Assembly (NCBI GenBank): GCA_037447655.1
Contig: JBBHKE010000209.1
Span: 1 to 16,885, forward strand
DNA: 16,885 nt
Source: Zygnema cylindricum
Taxonomy: Eukaryota; Streptophyta; Zygnematophyceae; Zygnematales; Zygnemataceae
Direction of reading: 5' to 3'
Part shown: in pieces, positions 15,750 through 16,885 of the stretch
Layout: every line of letters starts with the position of its first letter
Position numbering within the stretch: the first letter of the stretch is position 1
Notes under the pieces: generated by a model
The model's input: only the letters and a program-made list of their open reading frames with translations
What the model was told of the DNA's origin: nothing
Databases searched by the model: none
Position numbers and translations under genes: made by a program

Positions 15750-16885
15750 AAGAAAATTTGCTTACATGTTAGATTGCGATTGGTAGGATCTTGTTGAGCC
15801 GGCCGGAAAGTATAAATCGCAACTGCGTATCTGTACGGGAGGACGCCGATTAAAATACGTAGTAGCGTCACGCTAATGTACAATCTGAACGTTCTTGTAT
15901 TTGTCGGCGTTCCAATGGCCACGAAAATCGTTGCAAAATGAAAGTTTGTACAAATGTCCATGAATGTACCATTTGTACGTTCATGTATTATGACTGTACC
16001 AGCGAGAGGCGTGACAAGTCCTACAACCAAGATTTTGTCGTCGAACAGGGTGGCTTTGATGTCAGAAGGTACATGCCCTTTGCCACATGTAAGTTTATAG
16101 CTTCATGTTCGTCGTGGATCGACTCTGACTTTTACAAGTGGACCAATACACGCGTCCAGTAAGCGCAAAGTGTCCCCCTAAGGACAGTCGGAGGAGACTA
16201 GCCAGACACTGGATAGAAGGGGCGTTTGCGTCTAAAATTCGAAATCGGACGGTGGAAGTTTTCGATAAAAAGTCTGGAGAATCTTAACGAATTTCTAGTA
16301 AACATCTTTTGTAAAAAAAGAAAAAAAAGCAGTTCGGCTTAGTACGAAAATGTACTTTCTCCAGTAAACAACCCCACTTTTCGCCTGATGGAAGGTTACC
16401 CTTAGTACCATACTGTGGTTGTCAGTAGTTAACGACGGATTCAATTTGAAACGAAATCTGAAGCGTCCAAATTTATAAACGAGATTTTAATCGATTTAAT
16501 CCGACGGTCAAAATATGCGTTTTCATTGCAGCTATTGTCCTTTGTTCGGCTCTATTGCCATTGGCGCATTTTCGCCTCTTCGGGTTCAATCGGTCACCTA
16601 TGCGGATTTCTTGGCCGTCCGATTTTCACAGAAAGAAAATTTGTTCCTATTTACCTTTCCATAACTGTTTGACCCCAATAGAGGGCCCAATCGACCATAG
16701 CTCTGACTCCAGAGTACGGACAAATAACTCGAGTTCAAGCCTGCGGAACGTTCTACTATTGGCTCGTTTCTCTGAAGTCCTTGTCGGCGGAAAATAACGA
16801 CAGGTGTCCGTACTCCTGGTGAGAAGAAAATCAGAAAACCTCGGGATTATCTCCCGTTTTGTACTTTTGTCTCCTACTGTACGGT
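15750..16885. other. Unassigned sequence beyond the broken end of copia C
   Basis: This is not homologous to the matching part of copy B, and I recognise no gene, LTR boundary or RNA. Small foldbacks occur: tttgtacaaa at about 15945-15954, and catgaatgtac/gtacgttcatg at 15959-15985 with one mismatch. An A-rich run lies at about 16312-16328. The plant-typical motif cggacggt or its complement-like form ccgacggtc appears near 16244 and 16500. Open frames of 74 and 80 codons (15938-16162, 16555-16797) have no recognisable domain and are not called. Confidence 0.5.

Noticed and set aside
15938-16162. 74-codon Cys-containing frame
   Set aside because: Short, includes a foldback in its 5' part, and has no motif I know. 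The cysteines do not form a recognisable finger.
16555-16797. 80-codon frame near the right edge, with ttcattgcag upstream resembling a splice acceptor
   Set aside because: One acceptor-like site and a short frame without a domain are not enough to call an exon.

Overview
This window is a retrotransposon graveyard from a plant nuclear genome. The evidence is three related Ty1/copia copies, one Ty3/gypsy copy whose primer-binding site (TGGTATCAGAGC) matches the 3' end of plant initiator tRNA-Met, nested insertion, and no host gene that I can recognise. The lineage cannot be fixed from the sequence. The old, decaying and nested elements would fit a conifer, fern, lycophyte or bryophyte as well as a large angiosperm genome.

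Layout. (1) 1-2087 is the 3' end of copia copy A: a reverse transcriptase/RNase H remnant with four nonsense codons, a polypurine tract and a 3' LTR of about 1130 bp. (2) 2088-3434 has no recognisable gene. It holds a 110-bp unit repeated three times identically, a 71-bp unit repeated twice identically, and a GC-rich cluster of palindromes. (3) 3435-9883 is copia copy B, complete from LTR to LTR (6449 bp). Its LTRs are 1049 bp each and roughly 95% identical by hand count. Pol is fully open (protease, integrase, reverse transcriptase, RNase H), but gag has one frameshift and three amber stops. (4) 9884-13628 is a decayed Ty3/gypsy element: probable 5' LTR, PBS, long repeat-rich leader, gag with zinc knuckles, protease and the start of reverse transcriptase. 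(5) 13629-15749 is copia copy C, inserted inside the gypsy reverse transcriptase. It has a 5' LTR, PBS and broken gag, and ends abruptly. (6) 15750-16885 is unassigned.

Main points of interest. Copies B and C appear to prime from the anticodon stem-loop of initiator tRNA-Met, the half-tRNA mode of Drosophila copia and Ty5, rather than from the tRNA 3' end as is usual in plant copia elements. The first gag ATG lies inside that primer-binding site. The LTRs of B and C also share a series of hairpins whose stems are kept by paired substitutions, which suggests a structured, functional region.

Copy B would work as one polyprotein (capsid, zinc knuckle, protease, integrase, reverse transcriptase, RNase H). 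As it stands it could supply Pol domains only if expressed past its broken gag. All other coding remnants are clearly dead. All coordinates, base counts and alignments were made by eye.
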